Origin: Lachnospiraceae bacterium
GTDB lineage: Bacteria; Bacillota; Clostridia; Lachnospirales; Lachnospiraceae
Reading direction: 5' to 3'
Length of the DNA stretch: 45,712 nt
Assembly: GCA_015057085.1 (NCBI GenBank)
Contig: SVFB01000099.1
Coordinates: forward strand, 1 to 45,712
Made by a program: the position numbers and the translations under genes. Positions 32,549-42,516 of this stretch are shown one piece after another. The notes under the pieces were generated by a model. It had not been told where the DNA came from and made no database searches. It saw only the letters and a list, made by a program, of their open reading frames with translations. How positions within the stretch are numbered: position 1 is the stretch's first letter; each line of letters starts with the position of its first letter.

Positions 32549-35416
32549 TTAGTATTTCGGTGATGCGAAACCACGGATGTATCTTGCATCAACTGCAATC
32601 TTGCGATAGCCTACGGAATCACCATAATTTCCTTCGATAACCGTAATCATGCCATCTTCACAAGAGACCACGATGCCCACGTGGTTCGGCCACTTGGTGC
32701 AATCGCCTGAACCGTAATCGCTCCAGCAATAGTAGATGATATCGCCGGTCTTTGGAACATAGGCATCATTTTCAATCCAGACACCCATTTCCTGCCATAG
32801 GGCAACCTGTCTACCGCAACTGCATTCAAGCGCTGTCACTGCGGTGTATCCGCACTTGATAAACATCGCTGAAACGAAAGTCGCACACCAGGAATCTTTA
32901 TAGGTTACATTGTATCCGCTGGTTGCTAAATTGTAGGTGTCTACAATGTTTTTATGCTCTTTGCTTCCCTCATCAATGCCAAGATATTTTGCAGCTGCAT
33001 CCACAAGGCGCTGTCTCGCTTGTGCACTGGTCAACTTCTGATCAATCTTTCCACTATTGTAGTAGATGTAATAGAAATTGCCATTTACATATTTGAAATA
33101 TGTAGTGGACTTATTCTTGTTGCGAATATATTTTGTGGCTGCACCATCCTTTGTCATGTAATACAAATAGTTGTTATAAACACGATAGTATGCGCCGCTT
33201 GCGGTTCGAACCTTTCCGCTTTCGTAGTACTTGCTCTTGTACACGCCGGTGAATGCTTTGGCTTCACCGGTATTGTAAGAAATTTGCAGGAGAACTCCAC
33301 CGGATTTCTTGTACCAGTAACCGGTTTTTTCAGCATCCTTCTTTACAATGGAAGCCTTGGCATTTGTTGGATTTACGCTGACATAATACTGGTTTCCGTT
33401 ATCGCCCCAGACTAAGGTGTAATACACTTCAGTGGCATCAGGCTTTTTGTATTTCGTAAGCTTTCCGGCCTTGCTTGCTTTGTAAAGATAGCCCTTGTAA
33501 TAAACATAGTAAGCACTGCTTGCGGTTTTCTTTAAACCATTGTAGTAATAATAGTTCTTATAAACTCCGGAATACTTCGTCGCCTTTCCGGTTTTGTCTG
33601 CCGTGAATAAGTATTTTGAATTCGATACAAAATTCTTGGCAGAAGAATAGGTCTTTACTTTGCCTTTGACAACGGAATAAGTATAGGCCTTTGAGCCATA
33701 GGTGATGCTCAAAACCGTGGTTCCTTTATACACAGATGCGATGCCATCAGAGTTCATCTTGTAGATCACAGCAGATGAATAAGAGGAAGCCTTCGCCGGT
33801 GAAATAATCTTATAAGTAGGAACACCCTTTGAAGTGGTCTTAACTGCCATAAGATATTTGCTCTTTTTGAGCTCGCCGTTGATTGCAAAATAATATTTAC
33901 TATCTAAGAGATTTTTAAAATAACCTGTAAACTCGGTTGCTACACCAGCTTTCGAAATCATATAAGCCACATTATTGTAGATGGTGTAGGTAATGGCGCT
34001 TCCACTTTGGATTTGGCCCTTATAGATGTAGTACTTCGTATCCGAACCGTTGTAAATAGTGCCGATGCGAGTACCGGTGTACTTTGAACTTGAACCGGTG
34101 GAACTGAGCTTTAAAATCAGTGGAGATGAATACTCCGCAGACTTTGCAGGATCCATGATTTGATATTTCCCGATTCCGCTTTTGGTTGCCAAAGTAACAA
34201 TGACAAATTGGTCTTTTAAAATCTTATAATTGCTTAATGAAAAATAATACTTGCTATCCAGCATGTTTTTAAAGTAGCCGGCATAAGCAGTTGCTACACC
34301 ATTTTTTGCCACCTTATAAGCTTTGTTATTGTGAATGGTATAGCGAGTGGAAGTACCGGTGGAAACAACGCCTTCATAAATATAATACTTGTTGGTGCTG
34401 TCTGTATAAATGCCGCCTACACGAGAACCCTTATATTTGGTGGTGATTCCGTTTTCGGATGCATAATAAATAGTCGCATCCGGATAATTGGCTGCTTCAC
34501 TTGGATTGATAATGGTATAGGTAGGATAACCGTTGACTTTTGCATAAGTTGCCAGGATATATTTGCTTTTCAAAATTTTATTGCTTGCGTTCGCAAAGTA
34601 GTATTTGCTATCTGCAAAGTTTTTGAAATATCCGGTAAAGGCAGTAGCCCGGCCTAATTTATCACAGCGATATGCAGTATTATCATAAATTGCATAATAG
34701 ACTTTATCAGAGGTTTTGATCTTACCCTGATAAACATAATACAAAGTTTTGACTCCATCATATAAAATATTGATGCGCTTTGTGCCTGTATCAATGACAC
34801 CCTTTCCGGTGGAATCGCAATGCACAATCATGGTATCACTGTAATCAGCTGACTTTGTAGGATTTACAACCTCGTATGCTGATGCAGCCGTTGAAGCGTC
34901 TTCACTTGTTGCACTATTGCGTCCAAGAAGAATGTAGCAACTCTTTAAAAGAGAACCATTATAGGTGATATTGTATGCGGTTTTATTAATCGGTGTGATG
35001 ATGTAATTTGATTCGGTTGCATCTAGAGGAATATCTTGAACAGGCGTATCATCTTCCACAATCTCATCCACAATTGTCTCGGTTGAATCAGTAGCCTCGG
35101 TTGAATCAGTAGCCTCAGTTGAATCAGTAGCCTCAGTTGAATCAGTGGATTCAGTCGAGTCAGTAGAACCGGTCGAATCAGTAGATTCGTTCGAAACAGT
35201 AGAATCAGTCGAAACAGTAGAATCAGTCGAAACAGTAGATTCGTTCGAAGTGATAGATTCAGTTGAGTCAACAGATGCGGTTGAATTCGTGGATTCCGTA
35301 ACCTCGACAGCACTGCTTGCCTCTGTCGCAAAAAGTGCATCCGGATTTGCAACAGTAGATGAAAGCAATGTCGCAGCAGACAATAAGATCGCTAGATTAT
35401 TCTTAAAAAACTTCAT
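32549..35416 (-). CDS. Large secreted CHAP-domain cell-wall protein
   Basis: The start chosen at 35416 gives a signal peptide (MKFFKNNLAILLSAATLL) behind TTGGAG; a longer frame to 35479 adds an unlikely N-terminus. The 955-residue protein has a Ser/Thr/Asp-rich stalk (about 35-125). It continues with four or more modules of about 110 residues (KYYF...ILKSKYI...YTI.NPS, then YYIY.G and GYFKN), shorter YK-rich repeats, and a C-terminal CHAP amidase/endopeptidase domain (about 810-955). The CHAP domain has the catalytic cysteine in DSWCATFVSAMF and histidine in WPNHVGIVVS. The enzyme would cut peptidoglycan; the repeats probably bind the wall. Confidence 0.82.
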   Translation of the reverse strand: MKFFKNNLAILLSAATLLSSTVANPDALFATEASSAVEVTESTNSTASVDSTESITSNESTVSTDSTVSTDSTVSNESTDSTGSTDSTESTDSTEATDSTEATDSTEATDSTETIVDEIVEDDTPVQDIPLDATESNYIITPINKTAYNITYNGSLLKSCYILLGRNSATSEDASTAASAYEVVNPTKSADYSDTMIVHCDSTGKGVIDTGTKRINILYDGVKTLYYVYQGKIKTSDKVYYAIYDNTAYRCDKLGRATAFTGYFKNFADSKYYFANASNKILKSKYILATYAKVNGYPTYTIINPSEAANYPDATIYYASENGITTKYKGSRVGGIYTDSTNKYYIYEGVVSTGTSTRYTIHNNKAYKVAKNGVATAYAGYFKNMLDSKYYFSLSNYKILKDQFVIVTLATKSGIGKYQIMDPAKSAEYSSPLILKLSSTGSSSKYTGTRIGTIYNGSDTKYYIYKGQIQSGSAITYTIYNNVAYMISKAGVATEFTGYFKNLLDSKYYFAINGELKKSKYLMAVKTTSKGVPTYKIISPAKASSYSSAVIYKMNSDGIASVYKGTTVLSITYGSKAYTYSVVKGKVKTYSSAKNFVSNSKYLFTADKTGKATKYSGVYKNYYYYNGLKKTASSAYYVYYKGYLYKASKAGKLTKYKKPDATEVYYTLVWGDNGNQYYVSVNPTNAKASIVKKDAEKTGYWYKKSGGVLLQISYNTGEAKAFTGVYKSKYYESGKVRTASGAYYRVYNNYLYYMTKDGAATKYIRNKNKSTTYFKYVNGNFYYIYYNSGKIDQKLTSAQARQRLVDAAAKYLGIDEGSKEHKNIVDTYNLATSGYNVTYKDSWCATFVSAMFIKCGYTAVTALECSCGRQVALWQEMGVWIENDAYVPKTGDIIYYCWSDYGSGDCTKWPNHVGIVVSCEDGMITVIEGNYGDSVGYRKIAVDARYIRGFASPKY
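35081..35152 (-). repeat. 18-bp tandem repeat in the stalk of the CHAP protein
   Basis: Four units of GGTTGAATCAGTAGCCTC, starting at 35081, 35099, 35117 and 35135, encode (on the minus strand) a TDSTEA hexapeptide. Flanking degenerate copies extend the Ser/Thr/Asp stalk to about 35290. The length is a multiple of three, so unit gain or loss would change stalk length without a frameshift. Confidence 0.85.
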
Positions 35417-35549
35417 GATAAAACTCCAAAAACTAAAACTGCAAAAACTCCATACATTACAAAAAAGAAATAACATCAAATTAATAGACGTTACTTAAGT
35501 ACTATGATAACAAAAGGTGACAAATAAAGGAAGTCTTTTGGCGAATTTA

Positions 35550-35579
35550 TTGACGAAATGCCGAAAATTATTTTATAGT
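35550..35579 (+). promoter_or_regulatory. Candidate promoter of the papain-like protein gene
   Basis: TTGACG (35550-35555), 18 bp, TATAGT (35574-35579), in the 253-bp region between divergent genes. No equally clear promoter was found for the opposite (CHAP) gene. Confidence 0.5.
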
Positions 35580-35669
35580 AGGTATATAAAGAGGCATTCT
35601 ATGCTTTTTGACCGAAAATATGTGTATAAGCAATTGTGATATAAGGTTACGATACGAGGAACGAGTTTT

Positions 35670-38519
35670 ATGAAAAAGAAATTAGCGTCCAAAATCTGTG
35701 CGAGCGTATTAATTGCCGGGGTGATGCTCACGTCGGTGGATATGAATGCGTTTGTTTATGCGGCTGAAATATCAGAATCTGAAGATGTATTGTCCGAAGA
35801 GGTGGAGGAAGACGAGTCTGCCGGATATATTTCAATGGATTCGGATTATAATGCGGCAGAGTACGATGGAGATATAGAAGAAGCCGAGGATGTCGATACT
35901 TTTTTTGACTTAAATACATCTGAAACAGCAGATGCATCTAGTGCTGCATATCCGTCAAGCGATCCGCTGGAATATATGACCGAAAACTATCCGGCAACAA
36001 GACAACAATTCGAAGGAACCTGCTGGGCACATTCCACAATCGCAAATGCGGAATTTAGTTCCATCAGCAATGGCGTTGTCTCCACCGGAGCATCTACTGA
36101 CTTTAGTGAGTATCAATTTGCATATCAGGCATATCATTTTGTAACAGATCCGCTCGGAGGAACAGAAGGCGATTACTATGGCTTTGATGCAGATAATGCC
36201 GGAAGCGAGACCTGGTACAATGCCGGTCATAATTTGATTTTTGTCATCAATACGCTGAATCAATGGGTGGGCGTCGTGAATGAATCCGATGTTCCAACGC
36301 CGGAGGATCTGGAGGAAGGTGTCGCAGATGAATATATTTATGATTCTAATGAAGTCGTAATGACGGACACCCGAATGATAATGATTAAGGATAGCGATGG
36401 AAATCTTATCGACAGTGGAGTAGAAGCAACAAAGGCTGCAATTGTAGCAAATGGAGCAGTGTCTACATCATATTATAGCAATAGCAAATATAGAGGTCCT
36501 GCCGGTACTTCGGAAGAAGTAAATTATTATTGCAATGTAAGCAATACTACAAATCATGCGATTGCAATTGTGGGATGGGATGATAATTATTCTGCAACTA
36601 ATTTCTGGACAGAGGCGCCTATTGACGGAGCCTGGCTCGTGCGAAATAGTTGGTCTTCAACAGCGGAAATGAGCTGCTATAGCTATTTTTGGCTTTCCTA
36701 TGCAGATATGGGATTGGCAAATGTTGTATATGCTATGAATTTTACGGATGAAGATACATATGATAATAACTATCAGTATGATGGAGGAAATTATACAGTT
36801 GGAGGTGGCACTGTATCAAAAACTTCAGTAGCAAATGTCAGTAGCCTGCCGAAAAGTGCAAATGTATTTACAACCACAAATACAACTAAGGATGAGGTGC
36901 TAAAAGCTGTTAATATTTCTTTGCCGGATTATTCAAATGTACATTATCAAATTGATATATACTTAGATCCGCAAGATGATAATCCTTCTAGTGGAACTCA
37001 TGTAGAAAATGCGACAACTATAGGTGATACAACCTATGCCGGATTATATACAATCCCTTTAGCTAATGAAGTAGAATTGGAAGCTTCACAATCATATGCG
37101 GTTGTGGTCACAATGTGGACTCAAACTGATAGTGGAACTTATAAAGTACTATTTGCAGAACGAGAATATGCTTTTCATGGCTGGGATATTATGGCGACGC
37201 AAGTCACCGCAGAAGAAGGGCAGAGCTATCGATATCTAAATGGTAGTTGGAGTTCTATAGCCACATCTGGTAATTACGGAAACTATAGAATAAAGGCCTT
37301 CACTGGTTACGTTGAGCCGGAGGACAATTCTGAATACAGAGTTGTATATGAAGGAAATACCGGTGCGACAGGTTCTATGGATGAAACTGATTATTCGCTT
37401 GGTGTCAATGGAATCGCAGCAGAGTGTGGTTTTGAAAAATCAGGATATCGCTTTATTGGATGGAATACTGAAAAAGATGGAAGTGGAACCACATATCAGC
37501 CGGGGGATGAAATTACAGCCTTAGAGACAGCCGGTAAGATTACGCTGTTTGCACAATGGGTGAATTGCTATAGCCTGGTATTTGATGGAAATGGAAGTAC
37601 ATCCGGAAGTATGGAAACTTTACCGGTAGAAGGTGGACAGATTTATACTTTGCCACAAAATACATACGAGAAGACTAATTATGTATTTTCCGGTTGGAAT
37701 ACGAGTGCTGATGGAAGCGGAACTGCTTATGGGAATCAGATAAACTATACTGCGAATTCTAACAGGACAGACAACTTAATCTTATATGCTCAGTGGACTC
37801 CGGTTGAATATACTCTTTCATACAATTTAAACGGAGGCACAAACGCTTCTGCGAATCCAAAAACATTCACCATCAACAGCAATGTGACCTTGGCGTCTCC
37901 GACAAGAAAAGGTTATTCATTTGGTGGTTGGTATCTGGATTCTTCATATCAGAATCGATTGACCAAAATTAGTTACGCAGCGTTGACATCAGCGGGAAGA
38001 AGCCTCGGAAATATCACGCTCTACGCGAAGTGGACTAAGGTAAAATATACAATCACCTATGTGTTGAACGGTGGCAAAAATAATAGCGCAAACAAGACGG
38101 CCTACTATGTCACCACTACGACATTTACCCTTAAAAATCCTACGCGGACCGGATATACCTTCGCAGGCTGGTATTCGGATGCGAAATTTAAGACCAAGGT
38201 GACCAAGATTACAAAGGGCACTGTTGGAAACAAGAAGCTTTATGCGAAATGGACAGTAAACAAATATACCATCAAATTCAATGGCTACGGCGCAACTTCC
38301 GGCAAGATGTCTAGCCTGACATCACGCAAATACGGAACCACTTATACTCTTACAAAAAATAAATATAAGCGCACCGGCTATGTGTTTAAGGGATGGGCCA
38401 CAAGCAAGGCAAATGCAAAGAAAGGAATTGTGAAGTACAAAAACGGCGCGAAGGTGAAAAACCTTTCCTCAAAAAATGGTGCAACAATTACTTTATATGC
38501 TGTTTGGAAAAAGAAGTAA
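35670..38519 (+). CDS. Secreted papain-like (C1A) peptidase with five InlB B-repeats
   Basis: The 949-residue protein has a signal peptide (to about residue 31), an acidic propeptide-like stretch, and a C1A peptidase domain (about 95-350). Cysteine 118 lies in GTCWAHSTIANAEF, histidine 296 in NHAIAIVGWDD and the asparagine in WLVRNSWS. A beta-rich lectin-like domain (about 370-555) comes next, then five Listeria-Bacteroides repeats from about 560 to the end, each closing with LFAQW, LYAQW, LYAKW or LYAVW. It is an extracellular cysteine protease of a type common in Lachnospiraceae and Clostridia. No sorting signal is seen. Confidence 0.88.
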   Translation: MKKKLASKICASVLIAGVMLTSVDMNAFVYAAEISESEDVLSEEVEEDESAGYISMDSDYNAAEYDGDIEEAEDVDTFFDLNTSETADASSAAYPSSDPLEYMTENYPATRQQFEGTCWAHSTIANAEFSSISNGVVSTGASTDFSEYQFAYQAYHFVTDPLGGTEGDYYGFDADNAGSETWYNAGHNLIFVINTLNQWVGVVNESDVPTPEDLEEGVADEYIYDSNEVVMTDTRMIMIKDSDGNLIDSGVEATKAAIVANGAVSTSYYSNSKYRGPAGTSEEVNYYCNVSNTTNHAIAIVGWDDNYSATNFWTEAPIDGAWLVRNSWSSTAEMSCYSYFWLSYADMGLANVVYAMNFTDEDTYDNNYQYDGGNYTVGGGTVSKTSVANVSSLPKSANVFTTTNTTKDEVLKAVNISLPDYSNVHYQIDIYLDPQDDNPSSGTHVENATTIGDTTYAGLYTIPLANEVELEASQSYAVVVTMWTQTDSGTYKVLFAEREYAFHGWDIMATQVTAEEGQSYRYLNGSWSSIATSGNYGNYRIKAFTGYVEPEDNSEYRVVYEGNTGATGSMDETDYSLGVNGIAAECGFEKSGYRFIGWNTEKDGSGTTYQPGDEITALETAGKITLFAQWVNCYSLVFDGNGSTSGSMETLPVEGGQIYTLPQNTYEKTNYVFSGWNTSADGSGTAYGNQINYTANSNRTDNLILYAQWTPVEYTLSYNLNGGTNASANPKTFTINSNVTLASPTRKGYSFGGWYLDSSYQNRLTKISYAALTSAGRSLGNITLYAKWTKVKYTITYVLNGGKNNSANKTAYYVTTTTFTLKNPTRTGYTFAGWYSDAKFKTKVTKITKGTVGNKKLYAKWTVNKYTIKFNGYGATSGKMSSLTSRKYGTTYTLTKNKYKRTGYVFKGWATSKANAKKGIVKYKNGAKVKNLSSKNGATITLYAVWKKK

Positions 38520-38530
38520 TCCGTGATATA

Positions 38531-38575
38531 ATGAGATATCATTCGTGGAAACACTGATGATATCTCATTTTTAAT
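38531..38575 (+). terminator. Rho-independent terminator
   Basis: ATGAGATATCAT (38531-38542) and ATGATATCTCAT (38557-38568) form a perfect 12-bp stem followed by TTTTTAATTTTTT. Confidence 0.85.
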
Positions 38576-38599
38576 TTTTTACTAGACGGGGGAACCCAT

Positions 38600-40093
38600 A
38601 TGGAACGTGAAACAAAAAAAGTAACAAAGAAAAAGAAAACACAGAAGCAAAAGATTGTAGAGCAATTCCTGTTTATGTTGGATTGGCTTATATTGGCAGT
38701 GACTCTTGCTGCCGCAACAATGGTTCTGGTGAAAGTTCAGGTGATGGGAATTTTACCGGCGAAGTTTTTCGTGCCAATCGTCATCCTGTTTCTCATTTTG
38801 CTGGGATTGGGAGTCTTCTTTACAATTAAAAAGAAAGGCCAGATTCCGATTATCATCGTATCAGTGATTATGTTGGGCATTCTCATTTACGGTGCGCTTG
38901 CAATCGGTAAACTGGATAAGACCTTAAACGAACTGAACAATGTAACCACAAAATCCATGGTATTTTCAGTTGTGGTTCGCGATGATGACCCGGCTAAGTC
39001 ATTATCCGATATCGATGGATATGATGTGGGATATTACAAGAATGAAGAGAAGATTTACGATGCAAACAAGAAGTTAAAGTCTGAACTTGGCAAGGTTTCA
39101 GTCAACATGAAATCATATGATAGTCAGGATGCAATCGTAGAATCATTGCTGAATTCAAAATCCTTAGGCGCAATTTTCCTGAACCAGACAAGCATTGCCT
39201 TGATTTCGGATAGTGAAGAATACGAAAACTTTGAAGAAGAAACCAGAGTAATTGGAACGGTTACAATTACATATCAAGTGAAAGTGAACGATAACTCTGA
39301 TGCAGAATTGGGTGATACCCTTGTAGTCTATATGAGTGGTATCGATACCTATGGCGCAGTCGACATCACAAGCCGAAGCGATGTAAACATCCTGGCCTTT
39401 ATCAATGTAAAGACCGGAAAGATTCAGCTAATCAGCACACCGCGTGACTATTATGTGCAATGTCCTCTTCATGATAATGCATATGACAAGCTGACCAACT
39501 GCGGTCTGTATGGAATCGATTGCTCCGAGGATACCTTGGAACAATTATATGGTGGCGATTTTGAAATCGATTATTATTTACGCGTTAACTTCAGCGGATT
39601 CATTGATATCATTGATGAGTTAGGCGGCGTAGATGTGACAAACGAAACTGCATTTACATCAGTTGATGGAATGTATTTCGAGGCCGGCGACTTGCACCTC
39701 GACGGACAAGCTGCGCTTTACTTCGCCCGTGAGCGTAAAGCATTTGCAGCCGGAGACATTATGCGTGCAAAGCACCAGATGGCTGTAATCTCAGCAATGG
39801 TGAAGAAATGTACATCATCAAAAGAGATACTAACCAATTACGCAAATATCTTAGATGCAGTTTCAGAATGTTTCCAGACCGATATGCCGGCAAGCATCAT
39901 TTATCAATTGGTAAATCATCAGCTTAGCAGCGGAACCTCATGGGATATTCAGTCATACACCTTAGAAGGTGAAGGCACCAGATCAACAGAAGCATATTCG
40001 CAGTACGGACGCAGCACCTATGTCATGCTGCAAGACGCAGATATGATTGCAGAAGCAAAGAAGTTGATTGATGAAGTCTTAAGCGGAAATTAA
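38600..40093 (+). CDS. LytR-CpsA-Psr (LCP) family wall-polymer ligase
   Basis: The 497-residue protein has a basic N-terminus, three transmembrane helices (about 22-50, 55-77, 82-103) and an external part. This holds an accessory domain (about 110-235) and the LCP domain (about 240-420) with YMSGIDTYG, the phosphate-binding arginine in STPRDYYVQ, SGFIDIIDELGGVDVTN and YFARERKAF. LCP enzymes move undecaprenyl-linked polymers such as teichoic acid or capsule onto peptidoglycan. It has its own terminator, followed by the first repeat array. Confidence 0.92.
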   Translation: MERETKKVTKKKKTQKQKIVEQFLFMLDWLILAVTLAAATMVLVKVQVMGILPAKFFVPIVILFLILLGLGVFFTIKKKGQIPIIIVSVIMLGILIYGALAIGKLDKTLNELNNVTTKSMVFSVVVRDDDPAKSLSDIDGYDVGYYKNEEKIYDANKKLKSELGKVSVNMKSYDSQDAIVESLLNSKSLGAIFLNQTSIALISDSEEYENFEEETRVIGTVTITYQVKVNDNSDAELGDTLVVYMSGIDTYGAVDITSRSDVNILAFINVKTGKIQLISTPRDYYVQCPLHDNAYDKLTNCGLYGIDCSEDTLEQLYGGDFEIDYYLRVNFSGFIDIIDELGGVDVTNETAFTSVDGMYFEAGDLHLDGQAALYFARERKAFAAGDIMRAKHQMAVISAMVKKCTSSKEILTNYANILDAVSECFQTDMPASIIYQLVNHQLSSGTSWDIQSYTLEGEGTRSTEAYSQYGRSTYVMLQDADMIAEAKKLIDEVLSGN

Positions 40094-40120
40094 AAAACAA
40101 ATAACAAATGAAAAAGAAGC

Positions 40121-40157
40121 AAAAGACCTGTGAACCGATGTGTTCACAGGTCTTTTT
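40121..40157 (+). terminator. Terminator of the LCP gene
   Basis: AAAAGACCTGTGAAC pairs with GTTCACAGGTCTTTT, a near-perfect 15-bp stem with a T-run. Confidence 0.9.
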
Positions 40158-40185
40158 AGTGAAATCAAGGTGCAAGCGGAAGAGT

Positions 40186-40597
40186 GGTCAGCAGAACCAA
40201 ACGAAAAAGGAAAATCTGCTGACTAATTCTTCTCCGCCCCGGAGAGCGGTCAGCAGAAACAAGCGAAAAAGGAAAATCTGCTGACCATTCTTTGCTGGTC
40301 CGGGAGAGCGGTCAGCAGAACCAAGCGAAAAGGGAAAAGTTGCTGACCATTCTTCCCCCGCCCGTGAGAACGGTCAGCAGAACCAAACGAAAAGGGAAAC
40401 TCTGCTGACCAATCTTCCCCCGCCCGTGAGAACGGTCAGCAGAACCAAGCGGAAAAGGGAAACTCTGCTGACCAATCCCTTCAAACCAAGGAGAGCGGTC
40501 AGCAGAACCAAGCAAAAAGGGAAAATCTGCTGACCATTCTTTCCCAGTCCAGGAGAACGGTCAGCAGAAGCAAAAGAAAATAGAAAAGTTGCTGACC
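40186..40597 (+). repeat. Array 1: seven 62-bp hairpin repeats
   Basis: GGTCAGCAG starts at 40186, 40248, 40310, 40372, 40434, 40497 and 40559, a period of 62 bp (once 63). Each unit is GGTCAGCAGA, about 20 purine-rich bases, then TCTGCTGACC and a linker ending in GAGAGC or GAGAAC. The arms form a stem in every unit. The array lies between the LCP terminator and the transglutaminase gene. No coding frame is maintained, since 62 is not a multiple of three. Confidence 0.95.
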
Positions 40598-40740
40598 AAT
40601 CCATCCCACCCCACCCACATTTTATAATATTAAGAATCTTGCTTGGAAATATTAAGAAAACCTTAAAACACTTTTGGTAAGAAAATGTTATATTATCCTT
40701 GAAAGCGGAATTACCCGCAAATTTAGAAGGAGAAAAGCTT

Positions 40741-41934
40741 ATGAGTGAGATTATGAAAGAGAGCGCTAACACATCTGTGAATGAAGCTGGCGCAAAAAAG
40801 AAAAACAAAAATGGAGCTATCATTGCTTTGATCGTGTGCGTGGCATGTCTTCTGGTGATGAACGGTTGCTTAATTGCTTTCTCGGTTATTTCAAATCAGA
40901 AGGTAAGCAAGTTTATTGATGATGAGCGTGAGCGTCAGGCAAAGGAGCTTGAGGGTGAGGGATACATAGAAGATGGATATGTAGTTGGTGATCAGTACGA
41001 GATTAAAAGTACAAAGGCTATCTCTGATGCATATATTGCAGGGGATTCCTCTTCTCTATCAGGAAATGATTTGTCTACTTATGAGATGGCATCTGCTGTA
41101 ATTGACGAAGTAATTAAGGATGGCATGAGCGATTATGAGAAGGAAGTTGCAATCTATGATTGGATGTGCAAGAACATTTCTACTTCAGAGGGTGGTGCAA
41201 TCGTAGTTCCTGGTGTTTCTTCTACAGAAGCTGTTTCTACACCTTATGGTGTATTAACCGGTAAGCAGGCTGTTTGTGTTGGATATGCAACAACTTTCCG
41301 TTTATTAATGAACATGCTCGATATTGATGTCCACATTGTACATAATGATTATCACAGCTGGGATTTGGTTCATATCGGAGACAGCTGGTATCATGTAGAT
41401 ATCTATTCTGATTCTAGCACGGGAAATTATGCAAACTTCAATATGACAGATTCTATGGCACGCAATGGTCATGAATGGAATGATGAAGGATATCTTCCAA
41501 TTGCTGATAGCTATGAATATTGCTACGCATACCAGAATGCGGTTGCTTTGGATGATATTACTACAATTCCTGCTACTGTATACGAAGCTGCTTACGGTGT
41601 ACATGAAAACCATGCTTGGTATTACAACATTGGTGCATACGACGACACCAAGATTGCTGAAATCAGCATCATGGCAGAGATTATGAATGGTGTATTTGAA
41701 TCAGGAGAAGATATCAACCTTTCAAACAAGAACATTGAAACCAATGTCATTCCTGTAGATGAGAATACTACTTTAGTTGCCTTGAATCTTATCGATTATT
41801 CATCCGGTGAATCAGGCGGAGATGTAGATCGTGAAGCAATCTACTCACAGATGATTGAATTAATCAACCAGACATTTGGCACAAACTTCTATGGCGGTGA
41901 TTATTATTATGATTACTCTGAAGGACGTGGCTAA
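40741..41934 (+). CDS. Membrane-anchored transglutaminase-like protein
   Basis: The ATG at 40741 follows AGAAGGAG; an upstream in-frame ATG at 40699 has no site. The 397-residue protein has one N-terminal transmembrane helix (AIIALIVCVACLLVMNGCLIAF) with a basic cytoplasmic start, a linker, and an external transglutaminase-like domain (about 110-260). Cysteine 179 lies in GKQAVCVGYATTF, and the histidine and aspartate in HSWDLVHIGDSWYHVDIYSD, a complete Cys-His-Asp triad. Such domains act as proteases or crosslinkers at the cell surface. It opens the envelope gene group after array 1. Confidence 0.82.
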   Translation: MSEIMKESANTSVNEAGAKKKNKNGAIIALIVCVACLLVMNGCLIAFSVISNQKVSKFIDDERERQAKELEGEGYIEDGYVVGDQYEIKSTKAISDAYIAGDSSSLSGNDLSTYEMASAVIDEVIKDGMSDYEKEVAIYDWMCKNISTSEGGAIVVPGVSSTEAVSTPYGVLTGKQAVCVGYATTFRLLMNMLDIDVHIVHNDYHSWDLVHIGDSWYHVDIYSDSSTGNYANFNMTDSMARNGHEWNDEGYLPIADSYEYCYAYQNAVALDDITTIPATVYEAAYGVHENHAWYYNIGAYDDTKIAEISIMAEIMNGVFESGEDINLSNKNIETNVIPVDENTTLVALNLIDYSSGESGGDVDREAIYSQMIELINQTFGTNFYGGDYYYDYSEGRG

Positions 41935-41955
41935 CATTCGACGAGGAGTGTGCGT

Positions 41956-42516
41956 ATGAGACACAATAGAGCAACAGATAAACATAATGACTTTATGAAA
42001 AAGATTGCTGCGACCGTTATGGTCGCAGCCCTTTCCGTTGTAACTTTGGTGGGATGCGGTTCCGGTAACAGCGATCATTTGACCGGAGACGAATTAAATG
42101 ACTTACTTTCAACTGTTGGCGAGAAGATTGTATCAGAAGATACTACACTTTCAGAAATGACAGTAGATACTTCTGCCGGCGATGATGCAGAATTAAATTT
42201 CACTGCGGCTTGCGATGCGGATTACAGCAAAATCGAAGGCTATTATCATGCATATGCTTCAGATGGAACAGCCGGCGAGATTACGATTATCTGTGTAAAG
42301 AAAAGTGATGATGTGACATCTGTTATGAATTCACTGAAATCACATATTGATACCCGTCGAGGCACAATGGAGAATTATTCTCCGGAACAGGTGGAAATCG
42401 TAGACAAAGCAGTTGTCACACATGTGGGCTGCTACGTTGGACTTTTCATTTCCGAAAAGAGTGGCCTTGATAAGAACAATTTTGTAGCGGAGTTAGAAGC
42501 AAATGGTATTCAGTAG
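41956..42516 (+). CDS. DUF4358-like lipoprotein
   Basis: The ATG at 41956 lies seven bases after GAGGAG. The 186-residue protein has a lipoprotein signal (FMKKIAATVMVAALS, then VTLVGC with the lipobox cysteine) and an acidic external domain. The domain matches my recollection of DUF4358 (YSPEQVEIVDKAVVTHVGCY, VGLFISE). Such lipoproteins often accompany MBOAT and DHHW proteins. It overlaps the MBOAT gene by 14 bases, so the two are coupled. Confidence 0.75.
   Translation: MRHNRATDKHNDFMKKIAATVMVAALSVVTLVGCGSGNSDHLTGDELNDLLSTVGEKIVSEDTTLSEMTVDTSAGDDAELNFTAACDADYSKIEGYYHAYASDGTAGEITIICVKKSDDVTSVMNSLKSHIDTRRGTMENYSPEQVEIVDKAVVTHVGCYVGLFISEKSGLDKNNFVAELEANGIQ

Noticed and set aside
40312-40823. 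Minus-strand ORFs over the first repeat array, and a similar one at 45395-45685
   Set aside because: They are shadows of the repeats. The 62-bp period shifts the frame each unit, there are no ribosome sites, and the composition is low-complexity.
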